From assembly GCF_002154505.1 (NCBI RefSeq), contig NZ_MUBM01000015.1, positions 1 through 37,271 on the forward strand: a stretch of 37,271 bases of DNA, written 5' to 3'. The stretch is from Streptomyces carpinensis. Its GTDB lineage: Bacteria > Actinomycetota > Actinomycetes > Streptomycetales > Streptomycetaceae. How positions within the stretch are numbered: position 1 is the stretch's first letter; every line of letters begins with the position of its first letter. Of this stretch, positions 26,427 to 34,319 are shown piece by piece. The notes under the pieces were generated by a model, which did not search any database, had not been told where the DNA came from, and saw only the letters and a list, made by a program, of their open reading frames with translations. A program made the position numbers and the translations under genes.

Positions 26427-27281
26427 CTACAAGGCCCCGGCCTCGGTCCTGGCCAGCGCGAAAACGCCGGCGGCGATCAGCCCGACGCCCAGTACCTGCG
26501 GCAGCACCCACCAGCCGGCCCGCACGTGCTCCTCGTAGACCAGCACGCCGAGCAGGAAACTCACCATGGCATCGCCGAGGGTCAGGGCGGGCTGGGAGGC
26601 GATCAGCGGCCCGCCCTGCATGGCGTGCTCCATCAGGAGCATGGCGCAGACGCCGCTCGCACCGAAGGCGTACGTCTGCCAGGAGCTGAGGAACCCGGCG
26701 AGGGCGTCCTCGGCGAGGATGTGCACGGCCGTCTTCATCAGTCCCGCCGTGAGGGCGAAGCAGATCGCCGTGGCCGTGCCGATGCAGGCGGCGCGAACCT
26801 TCCCCGGCGGTCTCCTCAGGCCCACCGCGGTCAGCGCGACGGCGGCACCCGCGCAGGCGGCCAGGACGGGAAGCCAGCGGTCGATGGACACGTGGGTGCG
26901 GTTCCCGGCGGGGGCGGCCGTCAGCAGTGCCACCCCCAGTCCGGCGACGACGGCGAACAGCTTCAGCAGCAGCGGGCCGGACGGCCGCCGACGTTGCCAC
27001 AGCGCGGCCAGCAGCAGCGCGAGGGGAAGTTCCAGGACGAACAGCGGCTGGACGAGGGAGAGCGGACCGGTGGCCAACGCGGCCGCCTGCCACACGCCGG
27101 CGGCGATCACGGTGACCACCCCGGCGAGCCAGACGGGCCGTCGCAGCAGGTCGAGAATCAGCCCGAGGCGGAAGCTCTGGGACTGCGGCACGGTCAGCGC
27201 GGCCCTGCGCTGCAGTACGGTGGCGAGCGCGTTGCTGAGTGCGGCCAGCAGCGCGAACAGAGTCGGCAGGACGATTCTCAT
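26427..27281 (-). CDS. DMT superfamily (EamA-like) transporter
   Basis: This 284-residue hydrophobic protein has about ten predicted membrane helices and resembles the actinobacterial DMT family annotated as DMT transporters or magnesium-transporter-like NIPA relatives: MRIVLPTLFALLAALSNALATVLQRRAAL at the start, GPLSLVQPLFVLELPLALLL in the middle and LTLGDAMVSFLLGVLVYEEHVR near the end. ATG at 27281 with GGATGAGG upstream; the longer frame to 27362 lacks support. The substrate is unknown. It is divergent from the glutamate-cysteine ligase gene. Confidence 0.82.
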   Translation of the reverse strand: MRIVLPTLFALLAALSNALATVLQRRAALTVPQSQSFRLGLILDLLRRPVWLAGVVTVIAAGVWQAAALATGPLSLVQPLFVLELPLALLLAALWQRRRPSGPLLLKLFAVVAGLGVALLTAAPAGNRTHVSIDRWLPVLAACAGAAVALTAVGLRRPPGKVRAACIGTATAICFALTAGLMKTAVHILAEDALAGFLSSWQTYAFGASGVCAMLLMEHAMQGGPLIASQPALTLGDAMVSFLLGVLVYEEHVRAGWWVLPQVLGVGLIAAGVFALARTEAGAL

Positions 27282-27540
27282 GCCCTCATCCTTGGCCGAT
27301 CCGCCCGACGAACCCTCGGCGACACGACCGACCACGCCCTGTCGTCGCGCCTCCTCGCCCACCTTCCCGCACTCCGCTCGCCGATCTGTCGCACCCCGTC
27401 AGCCGTCGTGTCACGCCCCCTCGTCCGTCGTGGAGCACCCCCTCGTCCACCGTTCGGTACACGCCGTCCCGCGTGGTCCGAGCCGCCCGCTGGTGCGACG
27501 CTGGGGTGGAGAGGTGTCCTAGGGGAAACCGGGAGCGCCG

Positions 27541-29019
27541 ATGGGACGGGACGTCCCGGCGATGGTCTTCACCCGCGAGGACCGACGCCGGTACCGGATC
27601 AAGATGCAGGAGTGCCTGGAGGCGTTGGCGCAGATGCTGCGCACGTCACGGTTCGAGTCCGAGCGGCCCCAGGTGGGACTGGAGATCGAACTGAACCTGG
27701 GCGACGAGGAGGCGGAGCCGGCGATGCGCAACAGCGATGTGCTGGAGGCCATCGCGGACCCCGCCTGGTCGACCGAACTGGGGAGGTTCAACCTCGAGAT
27801 CAACATTCCGCCCCGTCGTCTGACGGCGGGCGGCCCCGACGCCTGGGAGTCCGAGATCCGGGCCGCGCTCAATCACGCGGAGCGGCGCGCAGCGTCGGTC
27901 GGCGCGCATCTGATCATGATCGGCATCCTTCCCACGCTGCGCCAGGAGGACGTGGGCGAGGCCGCGCTGTCGGAGAACCCGCGCTACCGGCTGCTCAACG
28001 ACCAGGTCTTCGCCGCGCGGGGCGAGGACCTGCGCATCGACGTGGACGGCGTCGACCGGCTGCGGACCTACGCGGACACGATCACTCCGGAGGCCGCGTG
28101 CACCAGCACGCAGTTCCACCTCCAGGTGTCGCCGGAGGAGTTCGCCGGGTACTGGAACGCGGCACAGGCGATCGCCGGGATCCAGGTGGCGCTGGCGGCC
28201 AACTCCCCCTTCCTGTTCGGCAAGGAGCTGTGGCACGAGACCCGCGTCCCGCTGTTCGAGCAGGCCACCGACACCCGGCCGCAGGAGTTCAAGGTGCAGG
28301 GAGTACGGCCCCGGGTGTGGTTCGGGGAGCGGTGGATCAACAGTGTCTTCGACCTGTTCGAGGAGAACCTGCGCTACTTCCCGGCGCTGCTGCCCCTGTG
28401 CGACGAGCAGGACCCCATGGAGACTCTGGACAGCGGCGACATCCCCGAACTGGCCGAACTCACCCTCCACAACGGCACCATCTACCGCTGGAACCGCCCG
28501 GTCTACGCCATCGCTCACGACAAACCGCACCTGAGAGTGGAGAACCGGGTGCTGCCCGCCGGCCCGACCGTCGCCGACACCCTCGCCAACGGCGCCTTCT
28601 ACTACGGGCTCACCCGCGCCCTGGTGGAGGAGGACCGGCCGGTATGGTCGCGCATGTCCTTCTCCGCCGCCGAGGACAACCTGCACGCGGCGGCACGGCA
28701 CGGCATCGAGGCGCGGCTGTACTGGCCCGGGATGGGCGAGGTGCCGGTGCCCGAACTCGTGCTGCGGCGCCTGCTGCCGCTGGCGCACCGGGGACTGGAG
28801 CACTCGGGCATGGACGAGGCGTGGCGGGAACCGCTGCTCGGCATCATCGAGCAGCGGTGCGTCGCCGGCCGCAACGGAGCGGTGTGGCAGAAGGAGATGT
28901 TCCACCACATCGACGCCTCCGCCCGGGCGAGCCGGCACGAGTCCCTCCGGCGGATGACGCAGCTCTACGCCGACTACATGCATCTCAACGTCCCCGTCCA
29001 CACCTGGCCGGTCGACTGA
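27541..29019 (+). CDS. Glutamate-cysteine ligase, GCS2 family
   Basis: This 492-residue protein matches the actinobacterial GCS2 group: VGLEIELNLGD with the metal-ligand glutamates at 48 and 50, NLEINIPPRRL near 84-94, TPEAACTSTQFHLQVSPEEF, and HLRVENRVLPAGPTVAD. The family makes gamma-glutamylcysteine with ATP. Actinomycetes use mycothiol rather than glutathione, and members there serve ergothioneine synthesis (EgtA) or unknown roles; no egt genes adjoin this one, so the function is open. The ATG follows GGGAG by 5 bases; ATG at 27562 is an alternative. It converges with the GntR gene. Confidence 0.82.
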   Translation: MGRDVPAMVFTREDRRRYRIKMQECLEALAQMLRTSRFESERPQVGLEIELNLGDEEAEPAMRNSDVLEAIADPAWSTELGRFNLEINIPPRRLTAGGPDAWESEIRAALNHAERRAASVGAHLIMIGILPTLRQEDVGEAALSENPRYRLLNDQVFAARGEDLRIDVDGVDRLRTYADTITPEAACTSTQFHLQVSPEEFAGYWNAAQAIAGIQVALAANSPFLFGKELWHETRVPLFEQATDTRPQEFKVQGVRPRVWFGERWINSVFDLFEENLRYFPALLPLCDEQDPMETLDSGDIPELAELTLHNGTIYRWNRPVYAIAHDKPHLRVENRVLPAGPTVADTLANGAFYYGLTRALVEEDRPVWSRMSFSAAEDNLHAAARHGIEARLYWPGMGEVPVPELVLRRLLPLAHRGLEHSGMDEAWREPLLGIIEQRCVAGRNGAVWQKEMFHHIDASARASRHESLRRMTQLYADYMHLNVPVHTWPVD

Positions 29020-29046
29020 CGGCCGCGGGCTCGCGGGTCGTGGGGA

Positions 29047-29697
29047 TCAGATGCGGCTCTGGGTGCGGTGGCCCAGGGCCGCGCTGCGGCTGCTCGCCAG
29101 GTGCTTCAGCACAAGGGCTTCGACGCGCTGGACGTCTCGTTCCGCGATGGCCTGGTAGAGGGTCTCGTGCTCCCGTGCGACTCCCAGCAGGTCGTCGTGC
29201 TGTCCCAGGAGCCACCGCAGGCGACTGCGCAGCACGCGTTCGAGTTCGTTCAGCAGCTCGTTGGCGGCCAGGGAGGTGACGGTCTGGTGGAAGTCGGCCG
29301 CCGCCCGGCGGGCGCGCACCGCGTCGCCCGCCTGGGCCGCTTCCAGCTCGGCGTCCAGGTTCGCCCGCAGCTTGTGCAGACCGGCGCGTGTGTGCCGTTG
29401 TGCGGCGAGCCGGAAGGACAGGGTCTCCAGGGTGGACTGGACCTCGTGGAGGTCGGCGACGTCGCTCGCGGTGAACTCGCGCACCACCGCCCATGTGCGC
29501 GGCCTCGGCGTCACCAGGCCTTCGGCCACCAGCGTCTTGAGCGCCTCCCGGACGGGAAGCCGGCTCACGCCGAGCGCCTCGGCCAGCTCCCGCTCGACCA
29601 GCCGGCTGCCGGGCTGCCGCACACCGTCGAGAATCTCGTCACGCAACTGCCGGGTCACGCGCTCGGACTCGGGCGTGAAGTCGCCTGACGCAGTCAT
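29047..29697 (-). CDS. GntR family regulator, FadR subfamily (FCD domain)
   Basis: This 216-residue regulator has an N-terminal winged helix (LRDEILDGVRQPGSRLVERELAEALGVSRLPVREALKTLVAEGLV, residues 18-62) and an all-helical FCD effector domain (about 80-205) with the usual metal/acid-binding Asp and His pattern (DLHEVQ, DFHQTVT, EHETLYQAI). The ATG at 29697 is chosen; the frame extends 11 codons upstream without a ribosome site. No operon partner or target is apparent beside it. Confidence 0.88.
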   Translation of the reverse strand: MTASGDFTPESERVTRQLRDEILDGVRQPGSRLVERELAEALGVSRLPVREALKTLVAEGLVTPRPRTWAVVREFTASDVADLHEVQSTLETLSFRLAAQRHTRAGLHKLRANLDAELEAAQAGDAVRARRAAADFHQTVTSLAANELLNELERVLRSRLRWLLGQHDDLLGVAREHETLYQAIAERDVQRVEALVLKHLASSRSAALGHRTQSRI

Positions 29698-29916
29698 CGC
29701 CGTCCTTCTTCTACTCTCGTCCCATCCCACGGCACACCGTCTGCGTCCCTACGGAGCGGCAGTCGAGCGGCCCGTCAGGATACCCCGCGGCACGGGGCCG
29801 CCGACGGCCGCAGGCGCGCGGTCCCGCACGGCGCCGTCGTCAGCGGCTGGCCCTTCGCGCAGGGCCGGCCGGGCTTCGCCGACCGGACCAGGCGGCCGGG
29901 GCGGCCCGGGCGGCAG

Positions 29917-31056
29917 TCACCCCGGCTGGTTGATCCAGCCCAGCCGAACGGCGCGGCCGTCGGGGTGGCTGGTCAAGGACCCAAGGGGCCGGGTCAGGAC
30001 AAGGACCGCCATGTCGTCCTGGCTCTGGCGCCCGGTCCAGCGGTGGACGTCGCGCACGAGCGCGTCCACGAGCCGCTGCGGGCTCGTATACGCGCCCGGG
30101 GTGAGGCGGATACTCGGGTCGTAGAACGCTCCACTGCCGTCACGTGCCTCGGTCACTCCGTCGGTGACCAGGAGCAGAGAGGCCCCGGGGTTCAGCGGGA
30201 AGACGTCCGCGGCCCGCTGGCCGCTGGTCCCGGCGCCCGGGAGCCGCAGCCCCAGCGGCAGCTCGTGGGTGGTCGGTTCCAGCGGCGACACGGCCCGCTC
30301 GTCGACCAGGTACGGCGGCGGATGCCCGCGGTTGAGCACCTGGGCCGTCCTCCCGTCCGGGGGGATCTGGAGCAGCACGGCGGTGGTGAAGTCCTCGAAC
30401 GTGTCGTCCGTGCCGCGCCGGGCCAGAGCGTCGTCCAGCCGGTCGGCGAGCTCGGCCAGGGTCGGGGTCCGCTCCGCCTCGTGGCAGAAGGCGCCGACGA
30501 GTACGGAGACGGTGGAGACGGCGCCCAGTCCCTTGCCCCGGACGTCGCCGATGATCGCGCGCACTCCGAACGGCGTGGCCAGCACCGCGTACAGGTCCCC
30601 GCCGATGCGGGCCTCGGCATGCGCGGCCACATACCGGGCGGCCACCCTCACCGGCCCCACGCGGCGCGGCGGGTCCGGCAGCACCGCCCGCTGCGCGACC
30701 TCCGCCACGTCACGGACCTGCGCCAGCCGGTACTCCTGACGGGACCTGGCTCTGTTGACCATCAAGGCCACAGCCCCGGTGATGACGACGTCGGCCAAGT
30801 CGACGAACAACGCCGTCGCCGGACGATCCAGATGCAGGTCCAGCGCGACCGAGGCCGCGCACGCCAGCACCACGACGAGCAGGCTGGCGCGGAAGGACAG
30901 CAGGGCGGATGCGACCAGAGGGGCTGCGGTCAGCAGGGGCAGTCCCATGTACGGCTGGGGCCCGAACAGGTCCGCCGCCACGCCTCCGATGAGAAGCGCA
31001 GCGGCTACGAGAGCGGGAAAGCCGACGGACCTCACGCGGATCCTCTCCATCGTCAT
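29917..31056 (-). CDS. Membrane-anchored SpoIIE-type PP2C phosphatase, second copy
   Basis: This 379-residue protein has the same plan as the phosphatase at 25139-26365: four or so N-terminal helices (about 11-100) and a PP2C/SpoIIE domain with IGGDLYAV, IGDVRGKG, NRGHPPPYL, LLLVTDGVTEARD and QDDMAVLVL. It likely acts on a phosphorylated STAS protein; the STAS gene at 31750 is divergent and 690 bases away. GGGAG upstream is better spaced for the second ATG (31050) than for the first (31056). The two phosphatases are clearly diverged paralogues, not a recent duplication. Confidence 0.88.
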   Translation of the reverse strand: MTMERIRVRSVGFPALVAAALLIGGVAADLFGPQPYMGLPLLTAAPLVASALLSFRASLLVVVLACAASVALDLHLDRPATALFVDLADVVITGAVALMVNRARSRQEYRLAQVRDVAEVAQRAVLPDPPRRVGPVRVAARYVAAHAEARIGGDLYAVLATPFGVRAIIGDVRGKGLGAVSTVSVLVGAFCHEAERTPTLAELADRLDDALARRGTDDTFEDFTTAVLLQIPPDGRTAQVLNRGHPPPYLVDERAVSPLEPTTHELPLGLRLPGAGTSGQRAADVFPLNPGASLLLVTDGVTEARDGSGAFYDPSIRLTPGAYTSPQRLVDALVRDVHRWTGRQSQDDMAVLVLTRPLGSLTSHPDGRAVRLGWINQPG

Positions 31057-31749
31057 CGTCTCCCGTCGTCGTCAGCCGTGGATCTTGGCGCAAGGCTTCT
31101 GGTCGCTGCGGTTGAAACGGAAGCACAGCCGGGTTCCGTGGTCATGGAAATCCCGCCCCCGCGGATTCCGGCCGACACCGGAGGACCCGACCATGTCGTG
31201 AGGGACGGGAGTGGTGTCCTCGGCCCCACGCCGCGGTCACGGCCGCGTGGACCGGGGCGGCAGTCGCCGCCGGAGCAGCGGCGGCCGGCACGGCGGTGAC
31301 GATCTTCTCTCGCATGCCCGGTCAACCCGCATGCCTCCGGAAAACGTTACGGCGGCCCACGGGTGATCACTCCGAAGGGCGCACGCGTGCTGTTCGGCCG
31401 GTACGGCGGGACGCCGGTGGCGTCGTCACGCCGCGACGCAGGGGGCCACCGCGGTGATCTACAGCGTGGTGAAGGAACGGACGAGGCGGACGCGGGCCGG
31501 CATGCCGCCTTCAGCCCGCCCTCTCAGCCGGATGGACCTGTGAGTGTCGCCCTTCGCGGAGCTCTGCATCACACCGCTGGTTCGCGCGGCCTCCTCGACC
31601 ACGTCGCCCCTCACACCCCGTCAGCTCGCCCTGCCCGACGGCGTCGCGCGATCCGTGTCACCTCTGTGGGCTGCGCCATACCAGCGCATCATCCCTGCCC
31701 TGTGGGGCAACCGTCCGGGCGAAGTCTCTACTGGGCAAGGATCACCGAC
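31057..31749. other. Long intergenic region between phosphatase and STAS gene
   Basis: No open frame shows family resemblance. One plus-strand frame around 31235-31330 is alanine-rich and hydrophobic, like a membrane helix, but has no start. It must hold two divergent promoters; none was recognised with confidence. Confidence 0.45.
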
Positions 31750-32127
31750 ATGTTTGAGGAACCAGTGACGGATACCGGACAAGCGGAGCAGCCCGGCGCC
31801 CTGTGTGTCGTCACCACCGCCATCGACGGCGTCCTCGTCGTGTCAGCGGCCGGAGACATCGACCACAACACCTGCCATCGACTGCAGCGAGCCCTCGACG
31901 ACCCGGAGACCGCCGCATGCCGCGCCGTGGTCGATCTGCACGAGGTCACGTTCATGGACTCCAGCGGCATCAACACCCTCATCGCCGCTCACCACTCGCT
32001 CCACCAGGCCCACGGCTGGCTACGCCTGGCCGGAACCCCCGCCTCCGTCATGCGCACCTTCCAGCTCGTCGGCCTGGACACCGTGATCGACTGCCACCCC
32101 AGCCTCGACGACGCACTCAACGCCTGA
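31750..32127 (+). CDS. STAS-domain anti-sigma factor antagonist
   Basis: This 125-residue single-domain STAS protein has the phosphorylation loop FMDSSGINTL (Asp70-Ser71-Ser72), preceded by the strand VVDLHEVT, and ends with the usual SLDDALNA helix. Its family is dephosphorylated by SpoIIE-type phosphatases and then binds an anti-sigma kinase, freeing a sigma factor. AAGGA lies 8 bases before the ATG. No anti-sigma kinase or sigma gene is present in the window. A strong hairpin follows the stop. Confidence 0.88.
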   Translation: MFEEPVTDTGQAEQPGALCVVTTAIDGVLVVSAAGDIDHNTCHRLQRALDDPETAACRAVVDLHEVTFMDSSGINTLIAAHHSLHQAHGWLRLAGTPASVMRTFQLVGLDTVIDCHPSLDDALNA

Positions 32128-32161
32128 CGGGAGCCGGCGGCTCCGCCACGACCGCCGATGA

Positions 32162-32198
32162 GGCCTGGGCGCCCTGCCACGTGTTGGGCGCCCAGGCC
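32162..32198 (+). terminator. Terminator after the STAS gene
   Basis: A perfect 13-base stem (GGCCTGGGCGCCC at 32162-32174 with GGGCGCCCAGGCC at 32186-32198) encloses an 11-base loop, 35 bases after the STAS stop. There is no U-tract, as is typical of Streptomyces. Confidence 0.75.
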
Positions 32199-32706
32199 GG
32201 CCCCCGGGGCAGGGCCAGACCCGCAACGGGGGGATGCGGACCTGCCCCTGCACGCCGGCGCCCGTGTACCTCCCCTCCCCCGGAGAACAGACGCCCGACC
32301 CCGCCCGGGATCATTTCCTTCGGCGCTCAGTCGCGATCGACACGATCGCCGCCGACCGCGACGGTCCCCCGAACGGAGGGGACTCCGTCGTTACGTAAGC
32401 CATTGAGCCGTTCGCAGGAGCCAAGGCAAGGAGACGGTCAAGAGTGTGACGCGCCGTCATCCGTTTTCCCGCTGGTCGCAGCACGGTTCGTAGCAGGGAC
32501 AGGACCAACGGTCCGTGTCCCCCCGCATCGATGGCCCGTACAAGGGAGAGTTACGGATGTATCCGCGTTTCGTAACTCGAATCCTTTCGGCGATCTCGTG
32601 TCGCCGGGTGGGGCCATCGTGTGGTGCCTCGGCACCGAGCCGGGATTCGGATCGCACGCCCTGCCCCGACCAGGTCGGGTGTGCATGCACTTGAGAGGAC
32701 AGCTTC
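32199..32706 (+). promoter_or_regulatory. Long leader of the secreted His-rich protein with inverted repeats
   Basis: No gene is recognised in these 508 bases. Structures seen are the 8-base palindrome TTACGTAA (32391-32398); a stem with perfect 8-base arms GAGTTACG (32548-32555) and CGTAACTC (32571-32578), whose loop contains a competing stem CGGAT-GT-ATCCG (32554-32565); and GGTGCC-TC-GGCACC (32623-32636). The local GC content is lower around 32550-32590. The layout suggests a structured 5' leader, but it matches no riboswitch class that I can identify. Confidence 0.35.
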
Positions 32707-33027
32707 ATGTCTGTGTCTCGTACGGCGGCCCGCCTGCTCGCCACCTGTGTGGCTTCGGGCATCCTGGTCGGCGCGGCCGCCATGCCGGCCCTCGCCGCCG
32801 GAGCCGACCATCACCGCGACAACGGTAGGGCCTACCCGCACAGCCAGCGTTGGGAGGGCAACAGGAACGACCACGACCACGACGGTCGCCGCGGTCGTTT
32901 CGGCGACTGGGACCGGGACCGGGGCCGGCACCACGGCTGGTACGACGACCGCCGGGACCAGGGCCGGCACCACGGCTGGTTCCACAACCGCCACCGGGAC
33001 CACCACCACTTCCTCGGCCACCACTAG
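32707..33027 (+). CDS. Small secreted histidine-rich protein
   Basis: This 106-residue protein has a Sec signal peptide: SVSRTAARLLATCVASGILVG followed by AAMPALAAGAD, with cleavage probably after ALAA (about residue 31). The mature ~75 residues are very rich in His, Asp, Arg, Gly and Trp, including two near copies of the GRHHGW(Y/F) unit and a terminal HRDHHHFLGHH. GAGAGGAC precedes the ATG. The composition suggests an extracellular metal-binding or low-complexity protein, but no family is recognised. It is closed by a very strong hairpin. Confidence 0.75.
   Translation: MSVSRTAARLLATCVASGILVGAAAMPALAAGADHHRDNGRAYPHSQRWEGNRNDHDHDGRRGRFGDWDRDRGRHHGWYDDRRDQGRHHGWFHNRHRDHHHFLGHH
32922..32980 (+). 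repeat. Direct repeat encoding the GRHHGW unit
   Basis: The 20 bases GGGCCGGCACCACGGCTGGT occur at 32922-32941 and again at 32961-32980, 39 bases (13 codons) apart and in frame. The spacers between the units also code for similar Asp/Arg-rich residues, consistent with an internal duplication. Confidence 0.85.
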
Positions 33028-33106
33028 CCTGACTTGACGGGCCTGCTGTGACGCGGCGACCGACCGCGCCTCAGCCACCGTCCTCGTAGTCGGCACGGTT
33101 ACACCC

Positions 33107-33152
33107 GGCCGGGGGCCGAAGACCGTTCTCCTGCGGTCTTCGGCCCCCGGCC
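33107..33152 (+). terminator. Very stable terminator after the His-rich gene
   Basis: A perfect 19-base stem (33107-33125 with 33134-33152) carries an 8-base loop TTCTCCTG. It lies 80 bases after the His-rich stop codon and can act in both directions. Confidence 0.85.
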
Positions 33153-33322
33153 ATGAACTGACGACGGCCTGGCGAAGGGTGCGGAGCCGCTCCCCCGCGG
33201 GTGACCTGCCTGGTGACGGTCCGGGCCGAGGGCGAGATGGCGGTGACGCCGGACCGAGCGGTCCGAGCCGGCCGGCCAGGCCTGGCGCGGATCGTGAACC
33301 CTGCCCGGTCTAGCCTGGCCCG

Positions 33323-34074
33323 ATGAAGTACGGGGAGGACTTCCGGGTCGGTGACGTGTTGACGGTCGCGTGTCCCTTCACTCCGGTCAGAGTCGAACGA
33401 GGCGTGACGTGGGGCCAGGTGTCGGTACGGTGGCCATGGTGGCGCATCGATACCGACAGCGACTTCCTCCACTGGAACGGGGTCGTGGCTTTGGGCGTGC
33501 ACATGGGCGGGCACGTCTCGCCCGAGGTGGAGCCGGAGTTGTTCCGGACCGACCCGCCGCCCGAGCACCTGAAGGCGGGCGACGTCTGCCGGGTCGGAGT
33601 GCCGCCGACCGTGATCCATGTGACGGCTGTCGACCACCATGACCCTCCGCTGGAGACGGGCTGGCTGCCGCGCCCCAGGCTGACCGTGGCTGTGTTGCCC
33701 CGCGGTCTGTCCTACCGCGAGTTCCCGGACGAGAGCCATCTCAACGGCACGGGGTCACACCATTCAACCGGGCGACGGGGATCCCGTTCACCTTTGAGCT
33801 GTTGATGCGGCCCTACGCGTTTCTGCGGCCGGGCGACGAGGTCGCCGACGCCGCAGGGCGGGCGTGGCGATTCGACGGCCCCTGGGAGTGGAACGCCTTC
33901 GACGGAGCGGGGCCCGGCACGAGTCCGGAGTGGCCGCTCGTCCTGTTGACCCGCTCTGGATCGCCGCGCTCCGTCGCGGATGCGGAGGCGGTGGCCGGGG
34001 GCACGGCGACCGGTTCCCACCGGGAGACCGTCCGGCGCTGGATGTCTCTCACCGACGCTTCGCCCACGCCCTGA
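33323..34074 (+). pseudogene. Hypothetical protein gene split by one apparent base loss
   Basis: Frame 1 runs from the ATG at 33323 (MKYGEDFRVGDVLTV...) to a stop at 33805. From about 33747 the next frame is coherent (HGVTPFNRATGIPFTFELL, then MRPYAFLRPGDEVADAAGRAWRFDGPWEWNAFDG) and runs to a stop at 34074, while the tail of frame 1 turns basic and serine-rich (HSTGRRGSRSPLSC). Adding one G in the short run near 33745 joins them into a ~250-residue protein. If the sequence is right, an ATG at 33805 overlaps the stop and could express the second half alone (89 residues). TAGCCT (33311-33316) 6 bases before the ATG suggests a leaderless transcript. I do not recognise a family; both halves share a 'RPGDEV'/'RVGDVL' motif followed by a beta-rich stretch. 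Confidence 0.55.
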
Positions 34075-34266
34075 GCTGATCGTCCTGGTCTGCACACCGC
34101 GGGCCATCAACGACGTCTCCCCATTCAACAGCTGACTTCGGGAGTGGGAGACTGCTGCAACTCCCATCGCCCCTCGGCGCCGTCGGCCGGACCGCCACAA
34201 ACGCCTACGGCAGAAGGCCCAGGACTCTCTGTCATAGGCGTCCGCCAGCCGCACATCCAGGGCCTC

Positions 34267-34313
34267 TCGTCTGGATCAGGCCGGGCTCGCGGGGTCCGGC
34301 CTGATCCAGACGA
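34267..34313. terminator. Bidirectional terminator beside the GH89 gene
   Basis: A perfect 18-base stem (34267-34284 with 34296-34313) encloses an 11-base loop. It begins 6 bases after the stop codon of the minus-strand glycosidase gene and also faces the plus-strand gene that ends at 34074. Confidence 0.9.
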
Positions 34314-34319
34314 AAGACC

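Noticed and set aside
27541..29019. Glutamate-cysteine ligase as a committed ergothioneine gene (egtA)
   Set aside because: No egtB, egtC, egtD or egtE gene lies nearby, and the family has members of unknown role, so the symbol was left out.
26049..29279. A 1076-codon plus-strand frame across the DMT and glutamate-cysteine ligase genes
   Set aside because: It runs out of frame through several real genes, with Arg/Gly/Pro-rich low-complexity sequence and no recognisable domain.
34075..34266. A transposase-like minus-strand fragment (ADAYDRESWAFCRRRLWRSG)
   Set aside because: The resemblance rests on about 20 residues, with no catalytic motif and no terminal repeats.
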